This document shows, one piece after another, positions 24,051 through 35,257 of a stretch of 64,000 nt of DNA. How positions within the stretch are numbered: position 1 is the first letter of the stretch; every line of letters begins with the position of its first letter. Source of the stretch: Rapana venosa (Eukaryota > Mollusca > Gastropoda > Neogastropoda > Muricidae); contig CM054135.1 of assembly GCA_028751875.1 (NCBI GenBank), positions 67,400,747 through 67,464,746 on the forward strand, read 5' to 3'. The notes under the pieces were generated by a model. That model was given only the letters and a program-made list of their open reading frames with translations. It was not told where the DNA came from and made no database searches. A program made the position numbers and the translations under genes.

Positions 24051-25089
24051 AAGTTGTAACCTAAAATTGGGAATATTAACCGCTTAAATCAAAATAAAAT
24101 GTTTGCTTCATGGCTATCATGATATCATTTTTTATTCCCTGTGAGCCTGTACTCCTACCTAGTTGGAAGTACTTTTCATTTTGTCAATTTATATTCTGAA
24201 AACTATCAGTGTCACTTCCTCTGCAAAACAGCACAATGAATGAAAACATTTATTCAGCTTGCCTTAAGGATAACTTCTACAATTCGCATAATTCCATGTT
24301 AACTTCTAAAGCATGTAGGAAACAGGTACTTTTCCTATTCTTATGATACACAGCAGAGATGTTGAGATACTATAGTTTTGCTCTGGATAGTAAGGAGGAA
24401 TACATAAGGGCAACAACTCAGTATCTGCTGACATCATTTTCAGCCTGCTCTACAGAGTCAGATTACCGATCAGGTGTGACAGTTTCCCTCATCTCTAAGC
24501 AGGATTCAGATCCTGATCACTTAAGATCTACATCATCAGGATCATCTCCCCATAGGATGACACATGCTGTCTCTCAGGTATCTGCTCATCACTGGCAAGA
24601 CAGTCTCCAAGGGAGATTATTGTTTCACAAATGATCAAAGTGGTTTACTCATTTAGCTAACAAGTGACAGCATGTGTGATCATTCCCTTTTCAGTTTGGA
24701 GTAAATGATAAACTGTTATTATCCTTTACTAATTACACAATTAAATTAAATCAACTGACAAAAGAAAGCATAATATCATTATTAGATTTTTTTTTAAACT
24801 AAAGAATGATACAACCTCTTCATACTGGGTTCTTACTAATTTGAACAAACAAAATTCTTGACCTTTTCCAGACCCTCTGACAGTCTCAGAGTCTGAGATA
24901 TTTTTCCAGCCCCATACTAGGAACAAAATTATCCTGGTATGTGCTATCAAAAGAATTGCAGGCCTCTAATTCATAACAAGTCAGCAGGATATTACAATGA
25001 ATAATGTTTAAACATTTCATTTCTCATACCAAATAACGAATTTTCCTGTTGTTGTTCCTCGACTGCATTTTTCTTTCCCATGAGACTTC
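24051..25089. other. Non-coding AT-rich DNA
   Basis: No coding, SINE or LINE signal was recognised. Confidence 0.35.
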
Positions 25090-25705
25090 TCAAAATAAAA
25101 TTAAAAGTTTTGTATACGTTGAAGGGAGTGGATAAATGATGCTGGCAGACCAGACAAAACAGAATAGAGAATTGCAATAGTCCAGACGTGAAAGAATGAG
25201 AGAAGTGATATGTTTGGCTGTTGCATCGGTAGACAGGTACTTTCGAATTGCACTAATACGCCGTAATTGATAGTAGCACGACTGACAGGTCTGGGTGATG
25301 AATTTTTGCATAGAGAGTGTGTTGTTGATAACAATGCCTAGATACTTCACAGCAGTGGATAGAGGGACTGATGTATTCCGAGTTCTATTGAAGCTGTTGA
25401 CTGTTGTAATGGAAGAGAGTTTGTGTTTGGTCCCTACAAGCATGGCTTCGGTTTTATCTGCATTTAGCTGTAATTTGTTCTGTCATCCAGTTTTGAATAT
25501 CTTCAAAGCAGCGGGCCATATTTGTCAGGAGAGAAGGCAGATTTTCAGGAGTAACACTGCTTTGAATCTGAGAGTCATCTGCGTAAAAATGATGGTTGAT
25601 TTGATGATGGTTTATTATATGTGACAGTGGGGCAGTGTAAAGAGTGAAAAGAACAGGGCCTAGAACTGATCCCTGTAGCTGTGGGACTCCGCATTCCAGC
25701 ACTCC
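25090..25705 (-). mobile_element. CR1/L2-like LINE, internal RT fragment
   Basis: Minus-strand frames contain GSVLGPVLFTLYTAPLSH, then HHFYADDSQIQSS with the YADD catalytic motif of reverse transcriptase, DIQNWMTEQ, and after a frame change MLVGTKHKLSSITT, SVPLSTAVKYLGIVIN and CQSCYYQLRRISAIRKYLST. The copies at 49.6 and 62.9 kb read almost the same. Frameshifts, an insertion within the GVPQGSVLG motif, and the missing 5' and 3' ends show a dead fragment. A weak family B SINE tail (about 25697-25745) borders it. Confidence 0.85.
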
Positions 25706-25907
25706 AAAACCTCACTATTGCAAAACCTCAAAGCTGAGGAACAAAACAAAAGCAAAACAAAAAATCAACAACAAAAACTGCTTAACTCTATCTCTTCATC
25801 CTGTATTTCAACTAGTTTTGGGGTAAGATTTCTCTAGCAAGTAAGACTGTAAACATGTATGTAACATCTCTCTGTCTCTGTCTCTCTCTGTCTGTGCATT
25901 CCCTTAA

Positions 25908-27971
25908 CTCATTGGAGTCGCAGTGAAATGGATCCCGCCATTTTGTGGTGACGCGTGATTTGGGCTATGACATACACATTATACATCATTGAAAAGTTTA
26001 TAATGTCTTCTTTTGAGATTGTTTCAAGTTTTTTAATAGATGACTGTATTTATTTTTTACAAATTTTCAAAATATGTCACTGAATGCTGAAAAATAAAAA
26101 GTTTTGAAAATTAGGGCTGGTATCGTTAAATGGCTTGAACTATTCATCAACTAGTCCCCTTGAAGCAATGTGATGATTTTTCACCAAAGTAAAGTTCCCT
26201 GAAGCTGGTTTAATCCATCTGATGTCACTTTTTGTACAACAGATTATTTTCTTTAACCCTCTTGTCCCCGATCCGGCCGCAGCCGACAGTAATGGAGGCT
26301 GCTGCTAGATTCCAATCCGACCGCAGCCGACAGTTGGTGCTGCCCACGTGGGCAGTACTTTTCCATCACACACAGACCTCGTGGTTTTCACACAATGTGT
26401 CTGAAAATTGGTGGGGCGATGCAGGGAGGGTGTCAGACGGTGCCAGTGATAAATTTAGACCACTAACATGTGTGTAGTGGGGAGGGAAGGAAGAAATAAC
26501 AGCCAGCGACCGGAACGCTTTTCAATGGTGCAGTGTGGCAAAAAAAAAAGGCGTTTTCTTTAGTAGCAGAGGATTCATCTGATTAGCGAGACGATAAATT
26601 GAATGTTATTGTCTTGGAAGTAGAAACATTTGAACGAGAATTGTTAAGTGAGTCCGATATTAAACGCTGACGAGGAAGAGGAGGAAGGAAATGCTGCAGT
26701 TAGGGAGAAGAGTGAGCCTGAAAATAATGTGCTACAGGGCACATTCCTGACCTGTGCTACACACACCACTGTGGAGAAATTTGACCTCCTGGCCGGTCCG
26801 CGGCATAGATGCCTGAAAATGATGCCTTTTGACTGTTTTCTCATTATTATCACACTTTTGCTTTGAAACTGCAATGGCAGAAACGAACAGATATGCTGAT
26901 AACGAAACTAGCAAGAACGAAAATAAAATAGGTCTCCCGTCTGCCAAGGTTCGACAGGTGAGAGCAATGGGTACCCCCCGCCCCCACACCCACACATCCA
27001 TAATTTGTGCTTTTTGTGATGTGATGTGACCCTGTGCCACCACTACGATTACTTTAGAGACTACCAAAATTAAAATGTTGTAGGGTTACAGAAGTTCTGT
27101 GTTGTTTCGAATTTGTCACACCTGTGCTGTGACACTGGTGACAGTGTGACAGTCATGTACAATAATACACTTCTGTACACTTAACAAACATGTGGTAGCA
27201 CACGCAGATATGAAGTGCAGTATAAAGGTCACATGTTGATTGAATATGACTTGTTTTCAAAAGAAAAAATAGTTAAACAAAACTTCTGTCTCCTCAAGAC
27301 ATACCATAAAACAACAGGTGCTATGGGGACATTTTGTGACACATCCTTGAAGTACTATTGCACATAACCATTGGTAAACACATCAGCTGGGTATCACTTC
27401 CTTATTCGACACTAACATGCTTGAACTATTGTCAAATCCATGCAGGATTTGCTGTTTTATCATATATACCATATTTTTACCTGTGATTGGTGACAAATAA
27501 GGTGACAATGACAAGACATCTGGTGACCAGACACATAAACTTGCGCCTAAATGCAAGTACAAAGACATACCTAGCTTGATAACTTGTCATGCACACACAC
27601 AATTGTCTTAGGAGTAAAGTAAGTCAGATGAAGGTAGAAAACCTTCAAAGAATTCAAACTCTACAGGCAGTTTAGCTCTGTAGAATCCAACAACAAGAGG
27701 GTTAAAGAATCAGAACACTGGAGTGCCTGAAATCCCAAAGATATCACTTGTTGACATGTCAAACAAAATTGGCCAACAGACAAAAACTAGGCAAGCTTAT
27801 GGTCAAGGAAAGCAACTGTGTTTAGAAAAATGATTGCCCTACAGGCCAGAGTACTTTCCCTTGAGTTAACCATCACTTTGTGTTTTTACAAAAATTCGTA
27901 AGTCTGCCGATTCTTAAGCTTCGGCATGTCACAGTAAAGGAGAGGAGTGCCGAAGCTACAACCTCAATGAG
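25908..27971 (+). repeat. TTAA-ended dispersed repeat, copy 3, split by a piggyBac-like insertion
   Basis: The outer parts, 25908..26256 and 27702..27971, align in order with the single block at 15.04-15.69 kb (reverse). Together they make about 615 bases. TTAA flanks both outer ends (25904-25907 and 27972-27975). The termini are short imperfect inverted repeats, CTCATTGGAG on the left and CTCATTGAGG on the right (reverse complement). No protein remnant is visible, so it looks like a non-autonomous TTAA element (MITE-like). The mobilising family is unknown. Confidence 0.7.
26257..27701 (+). mobile_element. piggyBac-like DNA transposon, internally deleted and degenerate
   Basis: TTAA at 26253-26256 and 27702-27705 flanks CCCTCTTGT on the left and its exact inverse ACAAGAGGG on the right. 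That is the TTAA target duplication and CCC-starting terminal repeat typical of piggyBac elements. Inside, near the left end, are two direct subterminal copies of 'ccgcagccgacagt' (about 26277 and 26324) and an inverted repeat around 'cccacgtggg'. A broken frame has an acidic Glu run and then FDLLAGPRHR, FDCFLIII and ETNRYADNE (about 26780-26910), resembling the N-terminal transposase region ending in 'ETNRYA'. At 1445 bp there is no room for the catalytic DDD domain, and none is visible. Confidence 0.72.
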
Positions 27972-27975
27972 TTAA

Positions 27976-28085
27976 CCGACGGGGTACATACTGCCTGGTC
28001 TTCTCCTGTGAGTGTGACTTGCAGGACTGCCTGCTGACCTCAACTGACACATTCCAACTTCAGAGCAGCTCATGTCATTGTATAG
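27976..28085 (-). mobile_element. SINE family C, 3' fragment
   Basis: In reverse complement this reads 'gttggaatgtgtcagttgag...', then 'acaggagaagaccaggcagt'. It matches the 3' region of the family C copy at 61.4 kb and the fragment at 35.46 kb. It abuts the TTAA end of the neighbouring repeat. Confidence 0.6.
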
Positions 28086-28983
28086 GTTGCATACTCATAC
28101 TACCAAACTGGGTATGTTCATACTTCATGTTTCCGTAAGCCACCAAACGTGAACATGATTATGGGATCATTGTACACATTTGATCTTCTGCACATATACA
28201 TGTGAAGAGAATAAAAGCACTGGTAGGTCAGCAGTTGAAGTTGACCTAGAAAATTGTACAATTCTCCATCCTTAATTCACCAGATGCTGACACCAACCAA
28301 GATCCAAACTATATAACATCTAAATCACAGACAACATTTTCCCATGTAGGGATGCTGCAGGCCTGTCAGTATAAACAGCATTCCCACCTTCTGGAAATTC
28401 TGTAACAGGAATTCCCTCTATTCTATCCCTCTCCTGGTTTCCGTCTTGCTCCTTTTCTTCCTGTCACCACCTCCTTGTATATTTTCTGCTTCCATGGTCC
28501 ATCCTCCTGCCTTTTTTCCAGAGAGACTTAAAAGATAACAATTCTCTCCCACACTGAAGTTGGATGTGCTGGGCCTGATTTGTCAGGTGCTTAACAGCAG
28601 CACAGTGCATTTTTGCTTGTATGACAGACAACAATAGTTGCTGCCTGAAAGTTCAACGAAGAAGAAAAGCATTTTCTCCTGCCAAGCCTACACAGCCAGA
28701 GCATCACTGCCATCAGTCTGGCCTGCTCACCTTCAGCAAAACAGCTTTTCCCTATTGTTATTGACTTGGTCAGTAATGTTCCCTGTAACACTAACAGTCC
28801 CACTAATAACAGTAACACTAACCTATTGCATGCAGTACAAAATTTATGTAACGTGAGCATGCACATGTGCAACTGATTTCAAAAATAAATTTTGAGCATA
28901 ACTCATAATCTGAGTTTCTCTTTGTCAAGTCTGACACAATTTAGACATGTTTGTATGAGAATTTTGCCTTCCAGTCTCTTTAA
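28086..28983. other. Non-coding DNA
   Basis: No recognised repeat or coding signal. Short open frames show no family signature. Confidence 0.35.
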
Positions 28984-29272
28984 AAGTAAAGGTAAAGGTG
29001 TTCCATAACCTATTACTTGTATAAGGTCATAGACCTCACTTCTCTATGGGTCAGCATATTGAGGGCGGCGCCCATCTCCTCTCCCTCACTGCTTTACCTT
29101 CCCTGATCCTAAAGAGGCAAGTACCCATTTACAGCTGGGTGAACTGGGGGACTGTACTGAAGCCAAGGCACGCAAACAGTCACCCATCCACCTAGTAACC
29201 ATGCTCGATGCTGTTTAGCCTTGGCTAGGGAAAGAAAGCAAGTGCTCTGACCACTGAGCTATCCTATCCTGT
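28984..29272 (-). mobile_element. Composite tRNA-like/5S-like SINE, copy 1
   Basis: On the minus strand a tRNA-like head 'aggatagctcagtggtcaga' is followed by 'gtttagcc' type spacer and a 5S rRNA-like block ending in 'ctaggtggatgggtgactgt', then 'gccttggcttcagtac'. The body has 'gggtacttgcctctttagg', 'gggaaggtaaagcagtgagg' and 'gagatgggcgccgcc'. The tail is 'ataggttatggaacacc' with TTTACC repeats. Full length, in good agreement with the copies at 38.1, 39.0 and 62.0 kb. Confidence 0.82.
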
Positions 29273-30230
29273 CACAGTCCAGTCCCTTTGCATAACATAA
29301 ATTTGCAAGTTACAGTAAATCTTTGGCATAACTGAAGAAAAAATTAATAAATAAAGACCACTGGCCAGTCACACTTACCCCTTTTTCCCATCAACCATGG
29401 CTGGTGCTGATTCAATCAACAATGTGCAAGTCATATCAAATAAAATAAAACAAAAGTGCTACACTACAGTTGTAGATTTAACACAAGTCCCTTCACTTCA
29501 GTTAAGCCGGTTAGGGTCTTTTCAATTAATTCAAAGGAAAAAAAAGGTCAGATTTTCAATTCAGTCAAGTTGGCACAAAACCTAAATACTTTTTGGGTAC
29601 AGAAAAAAAAATTGCAATATTATGTAACTTGGGATTTAAAGTTTTGTTAATCTAGACAGTGTTTGCGCAGCAGTTGCATGTAACATTGTAAACACCACAA
29701 CTCTTACTGACAAGTCAGCCTACTTAACAAACTCGACAACTGTAAAAACTTTTTTCTTTTTTTTGGAAAGGCAACTGCAACTGATTTGTACACATTCCAT
29801 GAGTATAGACTATGTATAGTAACAGAACAGATGGTTATATCTGAATCCTTATGCAATACAATAGAATACAAATCATAATGCATGCATGTGCACCTTAAAA
29901 TTATGCAGAACAGTTTAATAAAATCATTTAATATTATTCTATAGTAAAAGGGGAGGGGGGGGGCGGAATATACTGCCTCCTCCTCAGATCATAACATTTG
30001 ACAAATCCAGCACACTACTTGTACTTCAAGTTCAAGTACTATTAGTATTACTATTAATTTTTCTATTTAATTACAATTAACATTTCTATTGGATTTTCAA
30101 TCAAAATGTGAGTAAACTGAAGTGATTTTCTGTCTTTTTCATGGTTTAATTAATACAGATCTTTATTTCAGAAACCTTTTTTTTTCTTTTATCCTGCATA
30201 CACACTGACACCCAGTCATTCCCTCTGAGA
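29273..30230. other. Non-coding AT-rich DNA
   Basis: Only a G run (about 29950-29964) stands out. Confidence 0.35.
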
Positions 30231-30232
30231 TT

Positions 30233-30488
30233 AACACACACACAGGAGTAGTATACATGCACACACACAGGAGTAGGTATACATACACACACTACAGTCA
30301 CACATACACACACTACAGTCACACACACACACACACACACACACATAGTCACACACACAAACACAAGTGCACACACACACAAACACAAGTGCACACACAC
30401 ACACACACACACAAACACAAGCGCCCGCACACCCACCAACGCTCGCACACACATACACTCGCACGCACACACGTATTACACACACGCG
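30233..30488. repeat. (CA)n-rich compound microsatellite
   Basis: Degenerate CA repeats with AG, AA and GC interruptions over about 250 bases. The open frames on both strands are artefacts. Confidence 0.92.
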
Positions 30489-30819
30489 CGCTCCAAATAG
30501 AAAGGAGGAACAGCCCCGGAGTGGTTGGGTAGGCCTTGAGAGAGAAAAGGGTGCTAGCCTACACCAAATGAAACAGGATCAGGATGGCAAATAATTCAGC
30601 TTGATCAAAGCTTTTACAGAATAAATCCAAAGGAAAGTAAATATACCTGATTACTACAAGACACTATGCGATCAACTTATAATCCAACGTCACAGAATCT
30701 ATCCATAATGGTGTCTCTTTACAACATCAACAAATCAACAATTCAGTCTTCTGACTCAAAGCACAACACATCAGAAAGCTAGTCCATAGACATCGAGGAA
30801 GGAACGACGACCAACCCAC

Positions 30820-31300
30820 ACAAATAGACAACAGCCCAGATAGGTCACTCACCAATCGTGGTGTGCCTCAATGTATACAATCGGTTACGTGGTGACGGCT
30901 GGACGTTACTATATGCCACTCACTACTTAGGCGAACCGAGGCTGCTCACTGACGAATTAATAGCCCGAAAAACTTGATAATCGTGCGTGACCTTTCCGAG
31001 CTTCCGACAATGAAACGTGCCTGTTCACGCTGTTAGCCACTACACGAAATCATTATCATCAAAAAATAGTCCTAGGCTTTCTCTTCATATCTAAGAAATT
31101 AAGCATACTTTGTCCAACTATTTCATCAAAATGAGCATAATTTTTAGTTTGCATTTCTATTATAAGCTTTCCCAAAAAACGTACTCATTTTCAATGCGTT
31201 ATATCTTATTTGCTTTCTATCCTTCCGCAGTCGGCTGTCTACAATCCATGGAATGTTGACGTCACAAACTGCCTCCTGTTTCTTTTGAGTCACTATCACC
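30820..31300 (-). promoter_or_regulatory. Candidate promoter and non-coding first exon of CSRNP
   Basis: This stretch has clearly more CpG than its surroundings, roughly 20 in 480 bases by eye. It holds a perfect full CRE, TGACGTCA, at 31257-31264, and further CRE-half-like ACGT motifs at 30889-30920. On the minus strand a strong donor, GATTG|GTGAGTGA (GT at 30852..30851), could end a non-coding exon spliced to the acceptor at 9888. The vertebrate relatives are early-response genes, so a CRE fits. The link to CSRNP across about 21 kb is inference; a divergent or unrelated transcript is possible. Confidence 0.35.
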
Positions 31301-32075
31301 AACACAACCTTAAAGGTATATGAGGGTGTGATAAATAATTATAAAGTTACTTCTAAATTCTATATTCTTTGATAAAAATTCTAATTAGGGTGCAAAAGCA
31401 TATGTATAGTGTATGCATATTAAAACTTTGTATATTAAAATAACATTCGCCAAATTATCTTGATTTGCTAGCTTGGATTTAGAATGGACACCCCCATAGT
31501 ACAAATGGCACAAGCAGAGTTCAAAGTTCATGTTCTGACCCTATGTGTTGCCAATCTTTCGCGCGAAAATGTTCAGTCCCACTAGGCCTAATCACAAAAA
31601 TGAAAGTAGACAAGAGCTTTGTAGAAACACAATCAGGTTGAATTATACACCATTTGTCAATCAAAATAACAAAACCACACTAACCACTGGTTTTTACTGA
31701 GCCTAGTTAATGCACCACATGTAGTCCCACAATCAAAGAGTACAGCTTAAATTACATTTCTTCCGGGCATAATCGATACAAGTTAATGTTTACATCAATG
31801 TGTACATGTGTATGACATGTGCCAGCCCCTCACGAAATATGACCAACCAATCAAGAAATGTGCACTTCCGCATGTCAAATCCAATAGGCCCTAGTACTTA
31901 TGTGGTATTGAGAATATGGTCTTGTAAATAATTGCACAAATATGGCATTGCAAGAAAAAAAAATGAGTGGATAGAAGCATACAAGAATTATTTTGACCGA
32001 ATTTAAGTTAATAATGAGGTGTGCAGTTTTGGATTAAATAAAATCAGAACAGCTGCCGACAGCATGAATTAACTG
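31301..32075. other. Intergenic AT-rich DNA
   Basis: No repeat or coding signal was recognised. Confidence 0.35.
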
Positions 32076-32079
32076 CAGA

Positions 32080-32090
32080 ACCCCCCCCCC

Positions 32091-32123
<33 letters not shown>

Positions 32124-32396
32124 ACTCTCTCTCTCTCTCTCTGGAGTTAATATAAGTGCCGACTCCACTCTCCCCAAAAGTCCTGGGGATGAGACTATAA
32201 ACTGAGGTCCCATGTGCAAACGCATGCAGAACATCCTGTGCCCACGTTAAAACCCGTTCCACTTTTCGGAAGAGTAGGCCATTGTGTGCCGGTGGGAACG
32301 TATGACAACATTTACAACACTGCATATACACGGGGACTAGATTAAAAAAATTAAAAGCACATGAATGCTTATTCCATTATCATCGAAATAAAGGGG
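32080..32396 (+). mobile_element. SINE family A copy with poly(C)/(CT)n at its 5' side
   Basis: 'ggagttaatataagtgccga' begins the body, followed by 'ctccccaaaagtcctgggga', 'gatgagactataaactgagg' and 'gcatgcagaacatcc'. The tail is 'gccattgtgtgccggtggga' and 'gcttattccattatcatcg'. Poly(C) of about 21 and (CT)n of about 20 units sit where other copies have only a short 'tcccctggagttaac', so the tract probably expanded inside the element. Confidence 0.8.
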
Positions 32397-32559
32397 ATAA
32401 AATATAAATATAATATCTCTCTCGCATAATGTCCTAACGTCTGCTTATATAACATTTGTTTTTGTGTAGTTTACTATTGCTGTTGCTTTCCCTATTAATA
32501 ATTTAAAAAAGAAGGTACGATTAATTTGTTGATGTTTATGGTTTCTTCTCCTTTATATT

Positions 32560-32562
32560 GTG

Positions 32563-32619
<57 letters not shown>

Positions 32620-33083
32620 GTTTTGGGGGTTTGTTTGTTGTTGTTTTGGGTTGTTGTTGTTGTTGTGTTGTTGTTGTTTTTTTGGGGGGGGCATTTTGGT
32701 TGTAATCCCCCTACCCTCTTCTTGTATTTTATTCTGCTTTTGGTTTCTTTGCTCTGTGTGTGGGGGGGGGGGGGGGGGGCAGGAGGGGGGGGGGATGGGG
32801 GGGGGGTTGTTTTGTGTTGTTTTTTTCTTTCTTTTGATTTGTTGGTGTGTGTTTTTTTGTGGGTGTGGTTTTTTTCTTTTACTGTGTGAGTGTATGGGGT
32901 TTACTTTATTATCATATGATTTATCCCTAAGGGCGGGGACTGAATGTAAAAAAAGCACATGTTTGCCAAGGATGTCATTGGGTTTTTCAGTCACAGCAGT
33001 GTTGAAGCTGTTAATCATGGTAATTACTTGGGTGGAATGGGGCAATTTGTTCTCCTTTTGCTTGGAAGTGTGTGTGTATGTGT

Positions 33084-33134
<51 letters not shown>
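32560..33134. repeat. (GT)n, (GTT)n and poly(G) low-complexity region
   Basis: Two long GT tracts (about 32563-32618 and 33068-33132) enclose TTG/GTT repeats and three G-rich runs (about 32685-32691, 32761-32779 and 32785-32806). The 231-codon open frame across it is built from Val/Cys/Gly repeats and is not a gene. A trace of SINE A tail is near 32935-32965. Confidence 0.9.
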
Positions 33135-33136
<2 letters not shown>

Positions 33137-33149
33137 AATATGCTTTTGA

Positions 33150-34020
33150 GTTTCTCAAGTCTGAACCTGATCCTGGCATTGTCCGGCTTCTTAATCCCCT
33201 TGAGGCGGACCTGTCCTTGCTTGGAAGTTTTCTGTTATATTTGGGACTTTTAGTTTGTCAAGACCGAACTTGATCCTTACGTTGCCCAGCTTCTTGATTC
33301 TCTTGAGGGGGAGTCTGAAAGACATCACAAGCTCATGATTGATTCCTATGTCAGCTTCTGGAAAGCCAGTCTCTGCGATATTGACACTTGCTAGTAGTAT
33401 AGTATATTTGATTGTGGGGATTTCCTCCCGGGCTGTGCCATGTCCAGTGTATAGATGGTTTGTGTGGACAAAATGTGTTCACCACCTTCAGGTTGTTTTA
33501 ACTAGCAAATCCTAGGAGCCTCAAGCCTCTTTCATTGGTATGAGGGTAACAGTATTTGTTACATATCCCTTTCTAATTCTTGCTAGCCTCTGCTCCTGTT
33601 TTTGCATTTCAGTTGCCCTGTATTGATATATTTCTTTGGCGTCTGGTCTTTGATTTCTTGCAGTTGATCATAGAAATCTTTATCGTCTTCATCACCATAG
33701 TTAGCAGTTAAGGCATACGCTTGTATGATGGTGATGTTAAAAAGGTGCTGCCCTGAGACGGATAATAATGAGTCGGCTAGAGATTGGTCGACACCCCATG
33801 ATGGCATTCAGTGTTTTTGAGGATGAGAAATACGGATGAGGCAATACATTGAGGTCCTGTGTACGGACGCAGGCAGAATTCCATGTTCCTGTTTGTCTTC
33901 ACTGCCACTGATGTAGAATTTGTGGCCTTCACGGGTAATGTTTTCTCCAAAGTTTTTCCAGCGAATCTCACTGAATCCAAGTTTAATATATAAATTCAAA
34001 AGTTTGGGTGTGATATGAGC
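33150..34020 (-). mobile_element. LINE endonuclease domain remnant, split by a SINE fragment
   Basis: Minus-strand frames read LGFSEIRWKNFGENITREG and KFYISGSEDKQEHG, then after an interruption LADSLLSVSGQHLFNITII, QAYALTANYGDEDDKDFYDQ and LQEIKDQTPKK. Further down come TNERGLRLLGFAS, a KPSIHWTWHSPGGNPHNQI stretch and an 'RRDW'-like end. These are the ordered landmarks of the APE-type endonuclease of non-LTR elements (SEVRW, YSGSE, IIQVYAPT, NERGLRLL, WTWHSP, HNQIDY). Stops and frameshifts abound. The interruption at about 33815-33885 is a SINE family A/D core in plus orientation. Confidence 0.75.
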
Positions 34021-34555
34021 TTTCAAATGGGAAAAAAAAGTTTAAGTAGAGACCCAATAGGCCTACTTCCTCATTATTTTTCTTTGTTGTTGTCTTGTCT
34101 TCGTCGATTAAATTCTTTCTAGACAGATGGCACAAACAGTAGCGGGGATTAAGGGGCATTTTTTTTTTTTTTTTAGTTGCCTCGGTGAGTAATGTGCTTC
34201 TTTGTGTGTTTTAAACAAATGTACAAATGGTGATAAGCTTAACGCAACTGTGTGTTCTTATTTGTCCCTTTCACCTCTAGAAGAGCTAAAGAAATTACGA
34301 TTTTTGCACTCAAATGATAATTCCTTTGTATGAACGCTCCGGTCAATTTCATTGACACTCAAAATGATAGGATGTTCCATAAGAACTGAGCATATCAGGC
34401 TGTCAGCGAAAAGAACTTCCCGCAGCTACAGACAAAAATTTGTGGCTAAGGTCTGCATTGTGGACTGATGTTTTATTTTATTTTTCTTAGACATGAGAGT
34501 GAGGCTTATTTATACTATTTTTTGTTTACTCCTAGGAAACCAGGAAAAGCCTTAC

Positions 34556-34855
34556 AGTGAAAGGGATAGCCTAGTGGTTAGAGCATTGAGCTCACAATTT
34601 GAATGTGTGGGCTCAACCACCACCTGTTTGAAGGAATTTTCCCCCAGGGATTAGAATCAGTGCCAACCATTCCCCAAAAAAAGTCCTACGGATGAGGCAA
34701 TACATTAAGGTCCTGTGTACGGATGCAGGCAGAACATCTTGCACATATGTTTAAAAACAACAAACAAAACCCACTGTGCCTTTTGGAATGGTAGGCCATT
34801 GGGTGCTGGTAGGTACCAATGACATTAAAAAAATGTATGCACACTTACATCATGT
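34556..34855 (+). mobile_element. SINE family A copy with tRNA-like head
   Basis: The head 'gggatagcctagtggttaga' (A box) and 'gtgtgggctcaaccacc' (B-box-like) precede 'ggaattttcccccaggg', 'aagtcctacggatgagg' and 'ggtcctgtgtacggatgcag'. The tail reads 'aatggtaggccattgggtgc'. It shows that the headless copies elsewhere are 5'-truncated. Confidence 0.75.
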
Positions 34856-34944
34856 CTGAATATCATTCCTGTAGTTGGAATTGTACTGTATTGTATTGTA
34901 TACTACCTTAAGTTACAGCAGATTTCTCTGCGTGAAATTAGAGC

Positions 34945-35086
34945 AGCGCCATCCACTTATTTTTTACCTGTCTGCAACTGTATTTGTTTCCCTATCAGTG
35001 TGGCTTTTTTTCTATATAAATTTGCCAGGGACAACTCCCTTGTTGCTGTGGGCTCTTTCACGTGCGCTAAATAATTATGTAACATG

Positions 35087-35117
<31 letters not shown>

Positions 35118-35255
35118 TTGCACCCAGACCACCACACATGGTCTAGTGAATGGGGGAAAGTTTCTGGCCCAACCGAGGATCGAATCACCACACACTTTGA
35201 ACCCGTACTTTTTGATTTCTAAGCAGGTGCGTTACCTCTAGACCACCAATCCACC
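34945..35255 (-). mobile_element. SINE family D, full-length copy
   Basis: On the minus strand a head 'gtggtctagaggtaacgcac' and B box 'gggttcaaa' lead into 'gtcttt cggatgaga' type core, 'taaaccgaggtcccatgtta', 'tagcgcacgtgaaagagccc' and 'caacaagggagttgtccctg'. This layout is familiar from SINEs common in gastropod genomes (from memory). It shares its central core with family A. Confidence 0.78.
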
Positions 35256-35257
35256 AC

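Noticed and set aside
30146..30594. Several overlapping open frames
   Set aside because: All are translations of CA/GT repeats on opposite strands.
32558..33253. 231-codon plus-strand open frame
   Set aside because: It consists of Val/Cys, Gly and Phe runs from GT, G and T tracts; no domain, no plausible codon use.
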